64,000 nucleotides of DNA from contig NZ_FUWM01000004.1 in the NCBI RefSeq assembly GCF_900167185.1, forward strand, positions 1 to 64,000, written 5' to 3'. The first letter of the stretch is position 1. Each line of letters opens with the position of its first letter. The stretch comes from Selenihalanaerobacter shriftii. Lineage in GTDB: Bacteria; Bacillota; Halanaerobiia; Halobacteroidales; Acetohalobiaceae. Positions 17,101-25,656 of the stretch are shown here, piece after piece. The position numbers and the translations under genes are program-made. The notes under the pieces were generated by a model. The model had not been told where the DNA came from, did no database searches, and saw only the letters and a list, made by a program, of their open reading frames with translations.

Positions 17101-17533
17101 TAGCTACTTTTCCTGCTAAACAACCACTTAAACAGATTAAACCATCACTATACTTTTGTAATAATTCCTGATCAACTCGAGGTTTATAATAGAAACCTTC
17201 TAAATACCCTAAAGATGTTAACTTTAATAAATTTCTATATCCCTGATTATTTTTAGCTAGTAAAACAAGATGATAAGGATTATCATCCTTTTTCGGTTCT
17301 CGATTAAATCTACTTCTAGGAGCTACATAGACTTCTGAACCTATAATAGGTTTAATCCCAGCATCTTTTGCCGCCTTATAAAATTCTATTGCTCCATACA
17401 TACATCCATGATCAGTAATAGCTAAGGCTGGCATTCCATAATCAACAGCCTTTTGTACTAATTCCTCAATTCTAGCTGCGCCATCTAAAAGACTATATTC
17501 TGTATGCACATGTAGATGGACAAAATTAGCCAC
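14144..17533 (-). CDS. dnaE: DNA polymerase III alpha subunit, DnaE type
   Basis: Replicative DNA polymerase of about 1129 residues. The N-terminal PHP domain (FVHLHVHTEYSLLDGAARIEEL) comes first. The C-family polymerase core follows, with the catalytic PDIDIDFCYQRRDEVI near 400 and GPGRGSAAGSLVSYLLGI near 360. Then come the thumb and fingers (GLPRHASTHAAGVVIS, GRPGPLGSGMVDDFVKRRHG), a helix-hairpin-helix segment and a C-terminal OB fold (IVAGTISDLNQIVTKNGNRMAFVELED). The start is GTG at 17533 behind GGGGAGGG. Divergent ytrH/ytrI next to dnaE match the Bacillus arrangement. Confidence 0.97.
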   Translation of the reverse strand: MANFVHLHVHTEYSLLDGAARIEELVQKAVDYGMPALAITDHGCMYGAIEFYKAAKDAGIKPIIGSEVYVAPRSRFNREPKKDDNPYHLVLLAKNNQGYRNLLKLTSLGYLEGFYYKPRVDQELLQKYSDGLICLSGCLAGKVAKGVLNEQQEQVKNHIISYQKIFGKDNFYLEMQDQGLREEKILNHSLIELSKQLEVPLIATNDVHYLNQDDAQVHDVLLCIQTGKNLNDEDRMEFPNDQFYLKNSEEMAEIFSEIPEAIENTLDIAQRCNVELDFDQIYLPHYGVPVEESITSYLRQLCLAGARDRYGELTQEVKERLDYELSIIEEMGYPAYFLIVWDFVKYAKEEGIMVGPGRGSAAGSLVSYLLGITDLDPLEYGLIFERFLNPARVSMPDIDIDFCYQRRDEVINYVTKKYGQDKVAQIITFGTMAARAVIRDVGRVLDLPYGEVDRIAKLIPFGSDLEGALNSSDELQELYQSKNEIKQLIDYARRLEGLPRHASTHAAGVVISKEELTAYTPLQQNKGEVTTQYPMENLEEIGLLKMDFLGLRTLTVINNALDIIKRTQGLDLDLAEFPIDDIKAYELLQTGNTEGLFQIESNLFQRLIVDLQPTRFEDLIALLALGRPGPLGSGMVDDFVKRRHGEAEIEYPHPDLQPILEKTYGVILYQEQVMKIANEIAGYSLGEADILRRGMGKKKPELLRKHRQKFIDGAIENGYSEELANELFDLMEYFGGYGFNKSHSAAYALVSYQTAYLKNYYPVEFMAALLSSIMGNSDKIARYIEECKRIEIEVLPPDVNESDVRFTVVDGKIRFGLEAVKNVGEKAIEEIIKAREELGYFESIIDFYEKVSLGKVNQRVIESLVKAGAFDSFDAYRSQLLTVLDDLYEQFRRIQKEKDNGQQSFTDFLGEDEFIAKRFELPEKPEYSQDELLAMEKEYLGLYISGHPIDRYQGLLQKYEPLSTLDIKEVDDREEVIVAGTISDLNQIVTKNGNRMAFVELEDRLGQVEVVVFPKKYNQFQELLSLNEFLLVKGRLDKDEQSVKVIGEKLKGAIKERLYLEIVDINSEGLQKLAEVLQDFQGNIPVYMVLKVNQKRVLLSTAQKFSVRMDQRLEQKLDKISGVKNYVLS

Positions 17534-17777
17534 TAACCAGCCCTCCCCTAAATCACACAATTATAAATATTATTTGCAATTTAACATTATATATCACTAA
17601 TATCTATTCCTAACCTTCATTTAAGTCATACTTAAACCTCATATACCTACTTACTCTGCTTATATAATTATTCGAGTTAACCCTCTTAAATTCCTGCTTA
17701 CATTAATTAGAAAGACTTATGTTCTAAATCTAAACTTTTATAAATATATATTACTAATAATTTGAGCAGGTGATATT

Positions 17778-18089
17778 ATGCAAAGAATAATTATAGTCTT
17801 TTTTACTGCCTTAGGTGTTTTATTAGGTGGTGCATTAATTGGTGGTATCGGCGGTACATTAACTCATCAATCCCCAGTTAAAATTATGCTTAAACTAACC
17901 GAAGATATTAAATTATGGGCTGTAGCTACCGCAATTGGAGGTACCTTCTCTAATCTTAGAATTTTAGAAGGAGGTTTTGTAGAAGGTAAATTATCTCTAG
18001 TTGCCAAACAACTAATAATCCTAGTAGCAGCCTTTTTAGGAGCCCAATTAGGAATTTGGATTATTAATATCCTCACCGGAGGGCGATAA
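17778..18089 (+). CDS. ytrH: Sporulation membrane protein YtrH
   Basis: A 103-residue membrane protein with two to three hydrophobic segments. The first is FFTALGVLLGGALIGGIGGTLT; the family block KLWAVATAIGGTFSNLRILEGGFVEG follows; the last is LIILVAAFLGAQLGIWII. It matches YtrH, needed for efficient sporulation in Bacillus and associated with the forespore or spore envelope. The ATG has CAGGTGAT as ribosome binding site. It is transcribed away from dnaE and is followed 2 bp later by ytrI, as in Bacillus synteny. Its presence suggests that this lineage keeps endospore genes. Confidence 0.9.
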   Translation: MQRIIIVFFTALGVLLGGALIGGIGGTLTHQSPVKIMLKLTEDIKLWAVATAIGGTFSNLRILEGGFVEGKLSLVAKQLIILVAAFLGAQLGIWIINILTGGR

Positions 18090-18091
18090 AT

Positions 18092-18562
18092 ATGGGGTTT
18101 AGATTCTTAAGTCTAACTAAAACCGACTTCTTTCGGTTATTATCAGCATTCTTATTAGGAATGATTTTAGGAGCACTAACTTTAAATTTAGTTACTGCTC
18201 AATATATAGATGACTTAATTTATGAAAATAAAGAATTAAATAATAGAATTAAAAGTAAAGACAATGAATTAAAAAAATTAGAAGAAAGTTTAACAAATAG
18301 AAAATGGAGGGTTGTTCAACGAATTAAAATCTTAGTAGAAACTGAAGAAAATAAACATGTAAAACAAGAGTTAGAATTAGAAATATATGAATTATTAAAA
18401 AGTATTATCGGCCGCCAAATGAGTAAAGTCGATGGAACTTTAATTAGTAATACAATTGACGACCGAATAATAGTCATTGAAGATGAAAATTATCAAATTA
18501 ACTTAATCTGGTTACTATTACAAGAAGAAACCGTTGTTAAAATCAAAGCTATTCATTCTTAG
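18092..18562 (+). CDS. ytrI: YtrI-like sporulation membrane protein
   Basis: A 156-residue protein with one N-terminal transmembrane helix (FRLLSAFLLGMILGALTLNLV, about residues 13-34). A coiled coil follows from about 38 to 65 (LIYENKELNNRIKSKDNELKK), then a soluble alpha/beta domain. The layout and position after ytrH identify it as the YtrI partner; sequence similarity to Bacillus YtrI is weak, so this rests partly on context. Its 3' end overlaps the convergent aminotransferase gene by 14 bp. Confidence 0.75.
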   Translation: MGFRFLSLTKTDFFRLLSAFLLGMILGALTLNLVTAQYIDDLIYENKELNNRIKSKDNELKKLEESLTNRKWRVVQRIKILVETEENKHVKQELELEIYELLKSIIGRQMSKVDGTLISNTIDDRIIVIEDENYQINLIWLLLQEETVVKIKAIHS

Positions 18563-19742
18563 TACCTAAAAATTCTGAAATTCTATCTAAAGCTATAGTC
18601 AATTCTTCCAAAGAAGTAGCATATGACAACCTTAAATAATTAGGCGCTCCAAAAGCAGAACCAGGCACCACCGCCACTTCTGCTTCGGTTAATAAAGCCT
18701 TAACTAATTTTTGATCATCTGTAATTTGAATGCCATTTATTTCTTCTCCAATTAATTTTGTAGCATTCACAAAGAGATAAAATGCTCCCTTTGGTATTTC
18801 TACTGATAAACCATTAATCTGATTAATTCTACTTACAACATAATCTCTTCTTTCTTGAAAAGCTTCCACCATTTGCTCTACAGGTTTTTGACTACCTATC
18901 AATGCTGCAACACTTGCCTTTTGAGCAATTGAATTAGGATTAGAAGTACTATGACTCTGCAACTTAGACATGGCATCTACTATTTCTTTATTAGCCGCCG
19001 TATAACCAATCCGCCACCCAGTCATAGCATAAGCTTTAGAAACACCATTTATTAAGATAGTTAAATCTTTGATTTTAGAATTAAGGCTAGCTATGCTAAC
19101 TGGTTTTTCATCATAATATATCTGATTATAAATTTCATCAGCAATAATATAAATATTATTTTCCACAGCAATTTCAGCTATCTTCTCTAATTCTTCTTTA
19201 TTATAAACAGCCCCTGTAGGATTAGAAGGTGTATTCAAGATTAGACCTCTAGTCTTATCAGTAATTAAACGTGATAAATCTTCTGGTCTTAATTTGAAAT
19301 CATTTTCCTCCATTGTTTCTAAAATTACAGGTTTCCCTCCTGCTAAGTTAATCAGTTGCGGATAACTCACCCAATAAGGTGCAGGCAGAATAATTTCATC
19401 TCCTTCATCACTGATTGACTGGAGTGTATTATATAATGAATGTTTTGCTCCCGAGGAAACTATAATTTCTTCAGATTTATATTTTAAATTATTATTCTCT
19501 TCTAACTTCTCACAAATAGCCTCTTTTAACTCTAAAATCCCAGAACTAACTGTATAATTAGTAAACCCTTCTTCAATGGCTTTAATTGCTACTTCTTTAA
19601 TGTGATCTGGTGTATCAAAGTCCGGTTCGCCAGCACCTAAACCAATAATATCAATCCCTTGTCTTTTTAATTCTTTGGCTTTAGAACTAATTGCTAAAGT
19701 TGGTGATGCATCTACTTCTCTTACTCGCTCTGCTAAGTACAT
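18549..19742 (-). CDS. aspB: Class I/II PLP aminotransferase, aspartate aminotransferase (AspB) type
   Basis: A 397-residue cytosolic aminotransferase of the I-gamma type. It begins MYLAERVREVDASPTLAISSKAKELK. Family motifs include LGAGEPDFDTPDHI, YTVSSGILELKEAI, the NTPSNPTGAVY loop, DEIYNQIYYDE with the PLP-ring Asp, and GVSKAYAMTGWRIGY with the PLP lysine near 236. It most likely interconverts aspartate and oxaloacetate, though this type can also accept prephenate or aromatic acids. The ribosome binding site is a G run just before the ATG. It stands alone, convergent with ytrI. Confidence 0.9.
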   Translation of the reverse strand: MYLAERVREVDASPTLAISSKAKELKRQGIDIIGLGAGEPDFDTPDHIKEVAIKAIEEGFTNYTVSSGILELKEAICEKLEENNNLKYKSEEIIVSSGAKHSLYNTLQSISDEGDEIILPAPYWVSYPQLINLAGGKPVILETMEENDFKLRPEDLSRLITDKTRGLILNTPSNPTGAVYNKEELEKIAEIAVENNIYIIADEIYNQIYYDEKPVSIASLNSKIKDLTILINGVSKAYAMTGWRIGYTAANKEIVDAMSKLQSHSTSNPNSIAQKASVAALIGSQKPVEQMVEAFQERRDYVVSRINQINGLSVEIPKGAFYLFVNATKLIGEEINGIQITDDQKLVKALLTEAEVAVVPGSAFGAPNYLRLSYATSLEELTIALDRISEFLGTKNE

Positions 19743-19818
19743 TTATTTCCCCCCCTGGATTAATCAACATTATTAACCAATAGTCTTCCTGCCTTCAAAA
19801 GAAAAAAACTAAACTAAT

Positions 19819-21576
19819 TTATGAAATTTGTTCAGAATCAAGATATAATAGATCTTTCTCAAACTGAGCATCATAAAGTCTTTTATAGACTCCATCTTGC
19901 TTTAATAATTCCTGATGGGTACCGACTTCTTTAATTTCCCCATCCTTAATTACTACTATCTTATCTGCTTTAATTATAGTTGACAATCTATGGGCAATTA
20001 CAAAAGTAGTGCGATTTAAGTAAAGGTTTTCTAAAGCATTCTGTATCAAATTCTCTGACTCAGAATCTAAAGATGAGGTGGCCTCATCTAAAATTAAAAT
20101 TTTAGGATCTTTTAATAAAACCATAGCAATAGCTATTCTTTGCTTTTGACCTCCTGAAAGTTTAACTCCCTTTTCACCAATTTGAGTCTCATATTCTTTA
20201 GAAAATTTGGTGATAAATTCATGAGCATTAGCTGCTTTAGCTGCTGCTGTTATATATTCATCACTCGCATCTTGACAACCATAAATTAAGTTTTCTTTAA
20301 TTGTTCCACTAAATAAAATTGGGTCTTGTAATACAATTCCCATCTGTTCTCGTAAAGACTTTAAAGTAAATTCACAAATATCTCTACCATCAATCTCGAT
20401 CTTACCAGAATTAACATCATAAAATCTAAGCAAAAGATTAACAATACTAGTCTTGCCTGCTCCACTAGGTCCAACTAATGCCACCATTTCACCTGAATTT
20501 ACTCCTAAGTTAATATCATGTAATACTTCTTCATCAGATGCATAACTAAAATTGACATCATCAAAAACAATTCTTCCTCGACACTCAGTTATCTCTCTAG
20601 CATCAGGATTCTCTTTAACACCTATCTCAGTGTCTAATATCTCAAAGATCCTTTCTAGACTAGCCATCCCTTGCTGAATGATATTATTAAGCATAGTTAA
20701 GCGAACAATTGGCCTAAATAACATCTGAGTATATGTTAAAAAGGTTGCCAACTGCCCAACTGTGAGAGAATTATTAATCACTTCTGTTCCTCCATACCAT
20801 AGAATAATTAAAATTGATAATCGGGAAGTAAAGTTAATGCTAGTATCTAATTTAGCATATAGACTACCTCGTTTAATATTTAAACGTTTATTCTCTCTAG
20901 CCTCTTCCATGAATTTATCTAGTTCATGTTCTTCATTAACAAAAGCTTTAACTATCTTAATTGCAGAAATAGATTCTTGTAAAACCCCACTCATACTTGC
21001 AAATTTTTGTTGAATCTTTTTATTTATTTCTCTTAGCCTACGACCTAATCTAGTAGTTATAAATAACATAATCGGAAATAAAGAGATTGTTAATAAAGTT
21101 AACCTCCAATTCATTAAAAATAAAAAGATAATAACTCCAATTATAGTTAATGATTGTTGAATTAATCTAGAAGAACCTGCTACTATCATTCTCTGTAAAT
21201 CCTTAACATCATTAGTAACACGAGAAGCTACTTTTCCAGTTAAATTCTTTTCATAAAAATCTAATGATAATTTTTGTAAATGATTATGCAACTCTCCCCT
21301 AATTCTTAATAAAATCTTTTGGGAAATATTAAAAATTGCTCTAACTCGGTATAAATTTAATAAGCCCTTGATTATCAATAAACCAAGTGTACCAAAAATG
21401 ATTAAATTCAACAAAGTAAAATCTTGCTGCGGCACTACTTTATCAATTACTAGCCTAATCATTTGTGGAATAATAGTAGAAATTATTGCTACTATTATCA
21501 TGACGAAGACAACTTTAATTAATCCCTTTTTTTCCACCTTAAGATATTCATTAAAGAACCTTTTAAAGTCCTCCAT
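19819..21576 (-). CDS. ABC exporter half-transporter (permease-ATPase fusion)
   Basis: A 585-residue fused ABC exporter. Six transmembrane helices span about 20-310, with the EAA-like coupling segments. The nucleotide-binding domain has Walker A GPSGAGKTSIVNLLLRFY near 368, Q-loop GIVLQDPILFSG, signature KLSGGQKQRIAIA near 470, Walker B ILILDEATSSLD and the H-loop AHRLSTI. It resembles MsbA/BmrA-type lipid or multidrug exporters and should work as a homodimer. The substrate is unknown. It is 15 bp downstream of the typA 3' part and may be cotranscribed with it. Confidence 0.9.
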   Translation of the reverse strand: MEDFKRFFNEYLKVEKKGLIKVVFVMIIVAIISTIIPQMIRLVIDKVVPQQDFTLLNLIIFGTLGLLIIKGLLNLYRVRAIFNISQKILLRIRGELHNHLQKLSLDFYEKNLTGKVASRVTNDVKDLQRMIVAGSSRLIQQSLTIIGVIIFLFLMNWRLTLLTISLFPIMLFITTRLGRRLREINKKIQQKFASMSGVLQESISAIKIVKAFVNEEHELDKFMEEARENKRLNIKRGSLYAKLDTSINFTSRLSILIILWYGGTEVINNSLTVGQLATFLTYTQMLFRPIVRLTMLNNIIQQGMASLERIFEILDTEIGVKENPDAREITECRGRIVFDDVNFSYASDEEVLHDINLGVNSGEMVALVGPSGAGKTSIVNLLLRFYDVNSGKIEIDGRDICEFTLKSLREQMGIVLQDPILFSGTIKENLIYGCQDASDEYITAAAKAANAHEFITKFSKEYETQIGEKGVKLSGGQKQRIAIAMVLLKDPKILILDEATSSLDSESENLIQNALENLYLNRTTFVIAHRLSTIIKADKIVVIKDGEIKEVGTHQELLKQDGVYKRLYDAQFEKDLLYLDSEQIS

Positions 21577-21591
21577 ACTATACGCTCCTTT

Positions 21592-22890
21592 TTACTTCTT
21601 TTGAGCCTTAATCCTTTGTTTAGAGTTCAAAATTTTCTTCCTAATCCTAATATTATCTGGGGTTATTTCCACATACTCATCATCAGTAATATATTCTAAC
21701 GACTGCTCTAAACTTAAATCAGTAGGAGGTATTAATTGAATTGCTTCATCGGCAGAACCTGCTCGCATATTAGTTAATTTCTTTTCCTTACAGATATTAA
21801 TATTTAAATCGTTCTCTCGAGCGTTGGCTCCAATAATCATTCCTTCATATACTTTAGTTCCTACATCAACAAAGATAGTTCCTCTTTCTTGAGCATTAAA
21901 AATACCAAATCTAGTCACTGTTCCGTCTTTATCAGCTAATAAAGAACCATGTTGTCGCCCAGGAATATCACCTTTATATGGAGCATAATGAGAAAAAGTA
22001 TGATTGATTATCCCTTCTCCCTTAGTCAAAGTTAAAAATTCTGACCTAAAACCAATTAATCCTCGAGCTGGAATTTCAAACTCCAACCGAATTCTTTTTG
22101 AACTAAGGTGAGTCATATTCTGCATTTCACCTTTTCTTTGACCTATTTCCTCCATGATATTTCCCATGAATTTCTCTGGGATATCTATTAATAGCTCTTC
22201 AGTTGGCTCTAATTTTTGACCATCTTCCTCTTTCATTATTACTTGTGGTTTAGAAACCTGAAATTCATATCCTTCTCTGCGCATGGTCTCAATTAAAATT
22301 GATAAATGCAATTCACCTCTACCGGAAACCTGCCATGTATCTGGACTGTCAGTTTCTTGCACATTTAAGGCTACATTACTTTCTAACTCTTTGGATAATC
22401 TCCTCTTTAAATGACGAGATGTTAAGTAATCCCCCTCTAATCCTGCAAAAGGGCTGTCATTAGTAGTAAAATTCATAGTAACTGTCGGCTCTTCAATTTC
22501 AATGACCGGTAAAGGCTCTGGATCATTTACATCAGCAATTGTTTCACCAATATTTATCTCCTCTAAACCTGCAATAGCAACTATATCTCCTACTTTAGCT
22601 TCTTGAACCTCTTCTTTACCTAAACCATAATATTTATACAGAGTACTTATTCGGTCTCGAACGATACTCCCATCTGATCTACAAATAGATACTTCTCCTC
22701 CATTCTTTATCTTACCACGAGCAATTCTACCTACTGCTAACCTCCCTACATAATCATTATATTCAATTGTAGTCACCATCATCTGTAGTTTTGCCTCTAT
22801 TTTTCCTTTAGGACCTGGTATTTCAGTAATTATTTCCTTAAATAAAGGATCTAATTTTTTTTCCTTCAACTTCCAATTCTTTTTTAGCAA
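21592..22890 (-). CDS. typA: Ribosome-associated GTPase TypA/BipA, domains II-V (3' part of a frame-split gene)
   Basis: Carries the part of BipA that follows the GTPase domain: the beta-barrel domain ([21 protein letters not shown]), [18 protein letters not shown], the EF-G-like domains ([44 protein letters not shown]) and the BipA-specific C-terminal domain ([26 protein letters not shown]). The reading frame joins the GTPase part only if one A of an A8 run at 22855-22862 is skipped or missing; then [10 protein letters not shown] reads through as expected. The natural start of this part is therefore not the in-frame ATG at 22890. All domains look intact. Confidence 0.9.
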   Translation of the reverse strand: MLKKNWKLKEKKLDPLFKEIITEIPGPKGKIEAKLQMMVTTIEYNDYVGRLAVGRIARGKIKNGGEVSICRSDGSIVRDRISTLYKYYGLGKEEVQEAKVGDIVAIAGLEEINIGETIADVNDPEPLPVIEIEEPTVTMNFTTNDSPFAGLEGDYLTSRHLKRRLSKELESNVALNVQETDSPDTWQVSGRGELHLSILIETMRREGYEFQVSKPQVIMKEEDGQKLEPTEELLIDIPEKFMGNIMEEIGQRKGEMQNMTHLSSKRIRLEFEIPARGLIGFRSEFLTLTKGEGIINHTFSHYAPYKGDIPGRQHGSLLADKDGTVTRFGIFNAQERGTIFVDVGTKVYEGMIIGANARENDLNINICKEKKLTNMRAGSADEAIQLIPPTDLSLEQSLEYITDDEYVEITPDNIRIRKKILNSKQRIKAQKK

Positions 22891-23416
22891 TCCCTTCTAG
22901 GGCTGATGCATAGATTACTGGAAATTCTAATTGTTCTTCTGAAGCCCCTAATTCAATAAATAAATCCAACACTTCATCTACTGCTTCATAAGCTCTAGAA
23001 TTACTACGGTCTATTTTATTAATTACTACTATAGGTTTTAAATCTAAAGATAAAGCTTTTCGAAGAACAAACTTAGTTTGAGGCATAGGGCCCTCAAAAG
23101 CATCTACTACTAAAAGAACACCATCTACCATTTTTAGTATTCTCTCTACTTCTCCACCAAAGTCAGCATGTCCCGGGGTATCAACTATATTAATTCTAAC
23201 TCCATCATATTCAACAGCAGTATTTTTAGATAAAATAGTAATACCTCGTTCTCTTTCTAAATCATTAGAATCCATTACTCTATTTTTTAACTGCTTTTGC
23301 TCATGAAAAATTCCACTCTGTTTTAACATCCCATCAACTAATGTCGTCTTTCCGTGGTCAACATGAGCTATAATTGCTATATTCCTAATACCTTCTCTAA
23401 TATCCAATTCAATCAT
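22838..23416 (-). CDS. typA: Ribosome-associated GTPase TypA/BipA, GTPase domain (5' part of a frame-split gene)
   Basis: Translational GTPase domain of BipA, which acts on ribosome assembly and stress adaptation. G1 is [15 protein letters not shown] near 18-32, the switch region is [12 protein letters not shown]3 is [17 protein letters not shown]4 is [10 protein letters not shown] and G5 is YASALEGIA. The frame then runs into an A8 tract and ends after 192 residues (GKKIRSFI), whereas BipA should be about 605-610 residues. The ATG has AAGGAGTG as ribosome binding site. The cause could be a real mutation, a homopolymer sequencing error, or slippage that restores the frame. Confidence 0.9.
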   Translation of the reverse strand: MIELDIREGIRNIAIIAHVDHGKTTLVDGMLKQSGIFHEQKQLKNRVMDSNDLERERGITILSKNTAVEYDGVRINIVDTPGHADFGGEVERILKMVDGVLLVVDAFEGPMPQTKFVLRKALSLDLKPIVVINKIDRSNSRAYEAVDEVLDLFIELGASEEQLEFPVIYASALEGIAKKELEVEGKKIRSFI

Positions 23417-23449
23417 ACACTCCTTTTATAGCTATTAAAAAGATTAACT

Positions 23450-24211
23450 TTAAATTTTTATTAATTTCATATTGCGATCTTTAAATGCAGCAATCTCTTT
23501 ATAGCCTATATCTTTTATTAAATTTTTAGCCATATTTAAATTCTCCCCTACTCGCTTTGGAGAGTGAGCATCTGAACTTAATGTTACTGGAATTCCTAAA
23601 TCGTAAGCTTTTTCTAATAATGCCCGACTAGGATACATCTTCCCAATCGGTTTATTAAGCCCATTTGTATTCACTTCAATACAAAGATTATTATCTGCAA
23701 TTGTCTGCAAAGCTAATTCAGCATACTCTATAACATCTCGTCTCGGATGATAGTCAAAAACTTTAATTAAATCTAAATGTCCAATAATATCAAACAAATC
23801 AGAACCTGCTGCTTGATTAATAATTGAAAAGTACTTTGCATATAATTGATCAATATTCCAATTATCATATTCATTAGTATAATCTGGATGATCAAACATC
23901 CAATCATCAATATAATGTATAGAGCCTATTACATAATCTAAATCAAGTTTATTTAAAAAATTAAATATAGCTCCTTCATTACCAGGGGTATAATCCATCT
24001 CAATCCCAACTAACAAATCAACTTCTGAAAATTCTTCATTAATAATGCGAATATTATCAAACTTAAAATCTTTATGATAACGATTATGATCAGCTATCCC
24101 TAACTTCTTAACTCCTCTCTCTTTAGCCGACTTAGCAAATTTTCTTAGATTTTCTTTCGAATGATCTGCATCATCATGTCCAATTGGATGAGTATGATAA
24201 TCTACTAACAT
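23450..24211 (-). CDS. PHP-domain phosphatase, histidinol-phosphatase (HisK)-like
   Basis: A metal-dependent PHP phosphoesterase of about 253 residues. The metal-binding motifs are in order: VDYHTHPIGHDD (HxH) near the start, GIADHNRY, LLVGIEMDYTPGNE, YVIGSIHYID, FDIIGHLDLIK, CIEVNTNG and TLSSDAHSPKRVG. Such proteins dephosphorylate histidinol phosphate, but some act on other phosphates, and no his genes are near, so specificity is open. I chose the ATG at 24211 (MLVDYHTHP), which has GGGGGAAG 5 nt before it. Confidence 0.85.
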   Translation of the reverse strand: MLVDYHTHPIGHDDADHSKENLRKFAKSAKERGVKKLGIADHNRYHKDFKFDNIRIINEEFSEVDLLVGIEMDYTPGNEGAIFNFLNKLDLDYVIGSIHYIDDWMFDHPDYTNEYDNWNIDQLYAKYFSIINQAAGSDLFDIIGHLDLIKVFDYHPRRDVIEYAELALQTIADNNLCIEVNTNGLNKPIGKMYPSRALLEKAYDLGIPVTLSSDAHSPKRVGENLNMAKNLIKDIGYKEIAAFKDRNMKLIKI

Positions 24212-24256
24212 CTTCTTCCCCCTAACTAATCTATTAATCTGCAAATAACTTAACCT

Positions 24257-24406
24257 TTAAGTCTCTCTGTCGAGGACTATCAAAATCACAAAAATTGCAC
24301 AAATGCCATCTTGTAGGTCACTTTTTCTAACTAAAGCTTCAATTTTATTAGTTATGTCTATCATTGCCGTTCTTTCATTACTCATAATGGCTAACTCATA
24401 CATCAT
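24257..24406 (-). pseudogene. Truncated yjbQ (UPF0047) remnant
   Basis: A 49-codon frame with a proper ribosome binding site (GAGGTG) and the N-terminal block of the YjbQ/UPF0047 family, RTAMIDITNKIEALVRKSDLQDGICAIF. In intact members this is followed by the PHTTA active-site segment and about 90 more residues. Here the frame diverges after CAIF (VILIVLDRET) and stops. Only the N-terminal third remains, next to the PHP gene. Confidence 0.65.
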
Positions 24407-24644
24407 TATATAACACCTCGTTACTATTTTAAACCAAAGTTCTAACTATTAATTCTTAATATAATATATTATTCCTGCACATTTAAAATTTTAACCCTTT
24501 TAAAGCTATAAATATACTAATTTCAATCAATTACTATAATTTTACAGGCACATTATGAATCCATCAACATAAACTTTAAGTATAATATGATAAATATACT
24601 AAATATTCGGAATGTAAATAATATTTATAATTTTCAGAAAATTC

Positions 24645-24673
24645 TTGACATTTTGAAAATTATGTATTATACT
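24645..24673 (+). promoter_or_regulatory. Sigma-A promoter of the usp-acetate transport operon
   Basis: TTGACA (24645-24650), a 17-nt spacer and TATACT (24668-24673). It should start a transcript near 24680 with a leader of about 115 nt that contains a small open frame before uspA. Confidence 0.75.
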
Positions 24674-24728
24674 CTTTTATAACACCAATATCCTATTCTG
24701 TATTTTATTAACATTTGAGGAGGTGATA

Positions 24729-24770
24729 ATTAAAAAGGTTTTTAGAGGTCGAATTTTAAGGAGTTTATGA
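24729..24770 (+). CDS. Possible 13-residue leader peptide with AUU start
   Basis: A near-perfect ribosome binding site (GAGGAGGTGAT) is followed by ATT and 12 more codons encoding KKVFRGRILRSL, then TGA. No ATG, GTG or TTG is in position. It lies between the promoter and uspA. The basic peptide has no recognisable function. It may be a translated leader or chance. Confidence 0.25.
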   Translation: MKKVFRGRILRSL

Positions 24771-24796
24771 TTCTAATTCTTAAAGGAGGTTATAAT

Positions 24797-25276
24797 ATGG
24801 TTGATCATACTGCTGAAGAAATGTCTAATAATGATATTACTGAAGTAAGTCTTGATATAGACAATATATTATTAGCTACTGATGGTTCAAAATATTCAGT
24901 TAAAGCAACTAAAACCGCTATTGCTCTTGCTAAGTTAGTCAATGCCAAAGTTACTGCTACCTTTGTAGATACTGGCAAGGAAGATGCCTGGTTACCAGAA
25001 GAAAATTTACAAGAAGAAGTACAATTAGGCGTCCATCCAAGTGAAGCTGGCTTAGAAATAGCTAAAAAATTCGGGAAAAAAAATGGAGTTGAAGTAAGTA
25101 CTACAGTATTAAAAGGTGGCGTAACTAAAGAAATAGTCTACTACGCTCGAAATCATGATATAGACTTAATAATAATTGGTGAGTCAGGTAGAACCGGATT
25201 AGCTAGAATTGCTTTAGGTAGTGTAGCTGAAAGCGTAACTAAAGCTTCTGATGTCCCTGTCTTAGTCAGTAAGTAG
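24797..25276 (+). CDS. Universal stress protein family protein (first copy)
   Basis: A 159-residue UspA-fold protein. It has an acidic N-terminal extension (MVDHTAEEMSNNDITEVSLD), then the first strand ILLATDGSKYSVKATKTAI, and near the C-terminus the ATP-binding G-x2-G-x9-G-S loop IIGESGRTGLARIALGSVAESV. I chose the ATG at 24797 behind AAAGGAGG; the earlier ATG would add ten residues without a binding site. A close paralogue is at 28543-29022. The acetate symporter pair follows after 29 bp, so a role in sensing energy state near acetate uptake is possible (inference). Confidence 0.93.
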   Translation: MVDHTAEEMSNNDITEVSLDIDNILLATDGSKYSVKATKTAIALAKLVNAKVTATFVDTGKEDAWLPEENLQEEVQLGVHPSEAGLEIAKKFGKKNGVEVSTTVLKGGVTKEIVYYARNHDIDLIIIGESGRTGLARIALGSVAESVTKASDVPVLVSK

Positions 25277-25305
25277 AAACTTTTAATAAGGAGGAGTTGA
25301 TTATA

Positions 25306-25656
25306 ATGGCAAATAGTGAAAAGAATGATATGTATGGAAAAGTCATTACTAAAGATGACTTAGAAGAGAGACCAAAAGTTGATAAGCTTATTAAGAAACA
25401 ATGGAATCTTAGTTTCTCATTATCATTTATCGTGCTGTTTATTTCATTCATGATTCCTGTTTTAAATAAATATGCACCAAGTTTTATGGCAACTAAAGTT
25501 TTAGGCTTTAATCTCTATTACTTTGTTACTGCCTTTGCTATTTATCCATTTGTTTGGGCAATTACGATTTATTATACTAAGAAGTCAATTAGAATGGAAA
25601 AAGAAGAGCTAGTTGAGGTACTGGAACGTGGAAAAGACTTAGAGGAGGGGTTATAA
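25306..25656 (+). CDS. Small membrane subunit of an acetate/solute:Na+ symporter (DUF4212/DUF485 type)
   Basis: A 116-residue membrane protein with two transmembrane helices (about 37-57, LSFIVLFISFMIPVL; about 74-96, YYFVTAFAIYPFVWAITIYY). The N- and C-termini are charged and cytosolic. It sits directly upstream of the large symporter gene, whose ATG starts right after the stop codon, the usual order for two-component sodium:solute symporters. I chose the ATG at 25306 behind AAGGAGGAG. The likely role is assembly or stability of the partner. Confidence 0.8.
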   Translation: MANSEKNDMYGKVITKDDLEERPKVDKLIKKQWNLSFSLSFIVLFISFMIPVLNKYAPSFMATKVLGFNLYYFVTAFAIYPFVWAITIYYTKKSIRMEKEELVEVLERGKDLEEGL

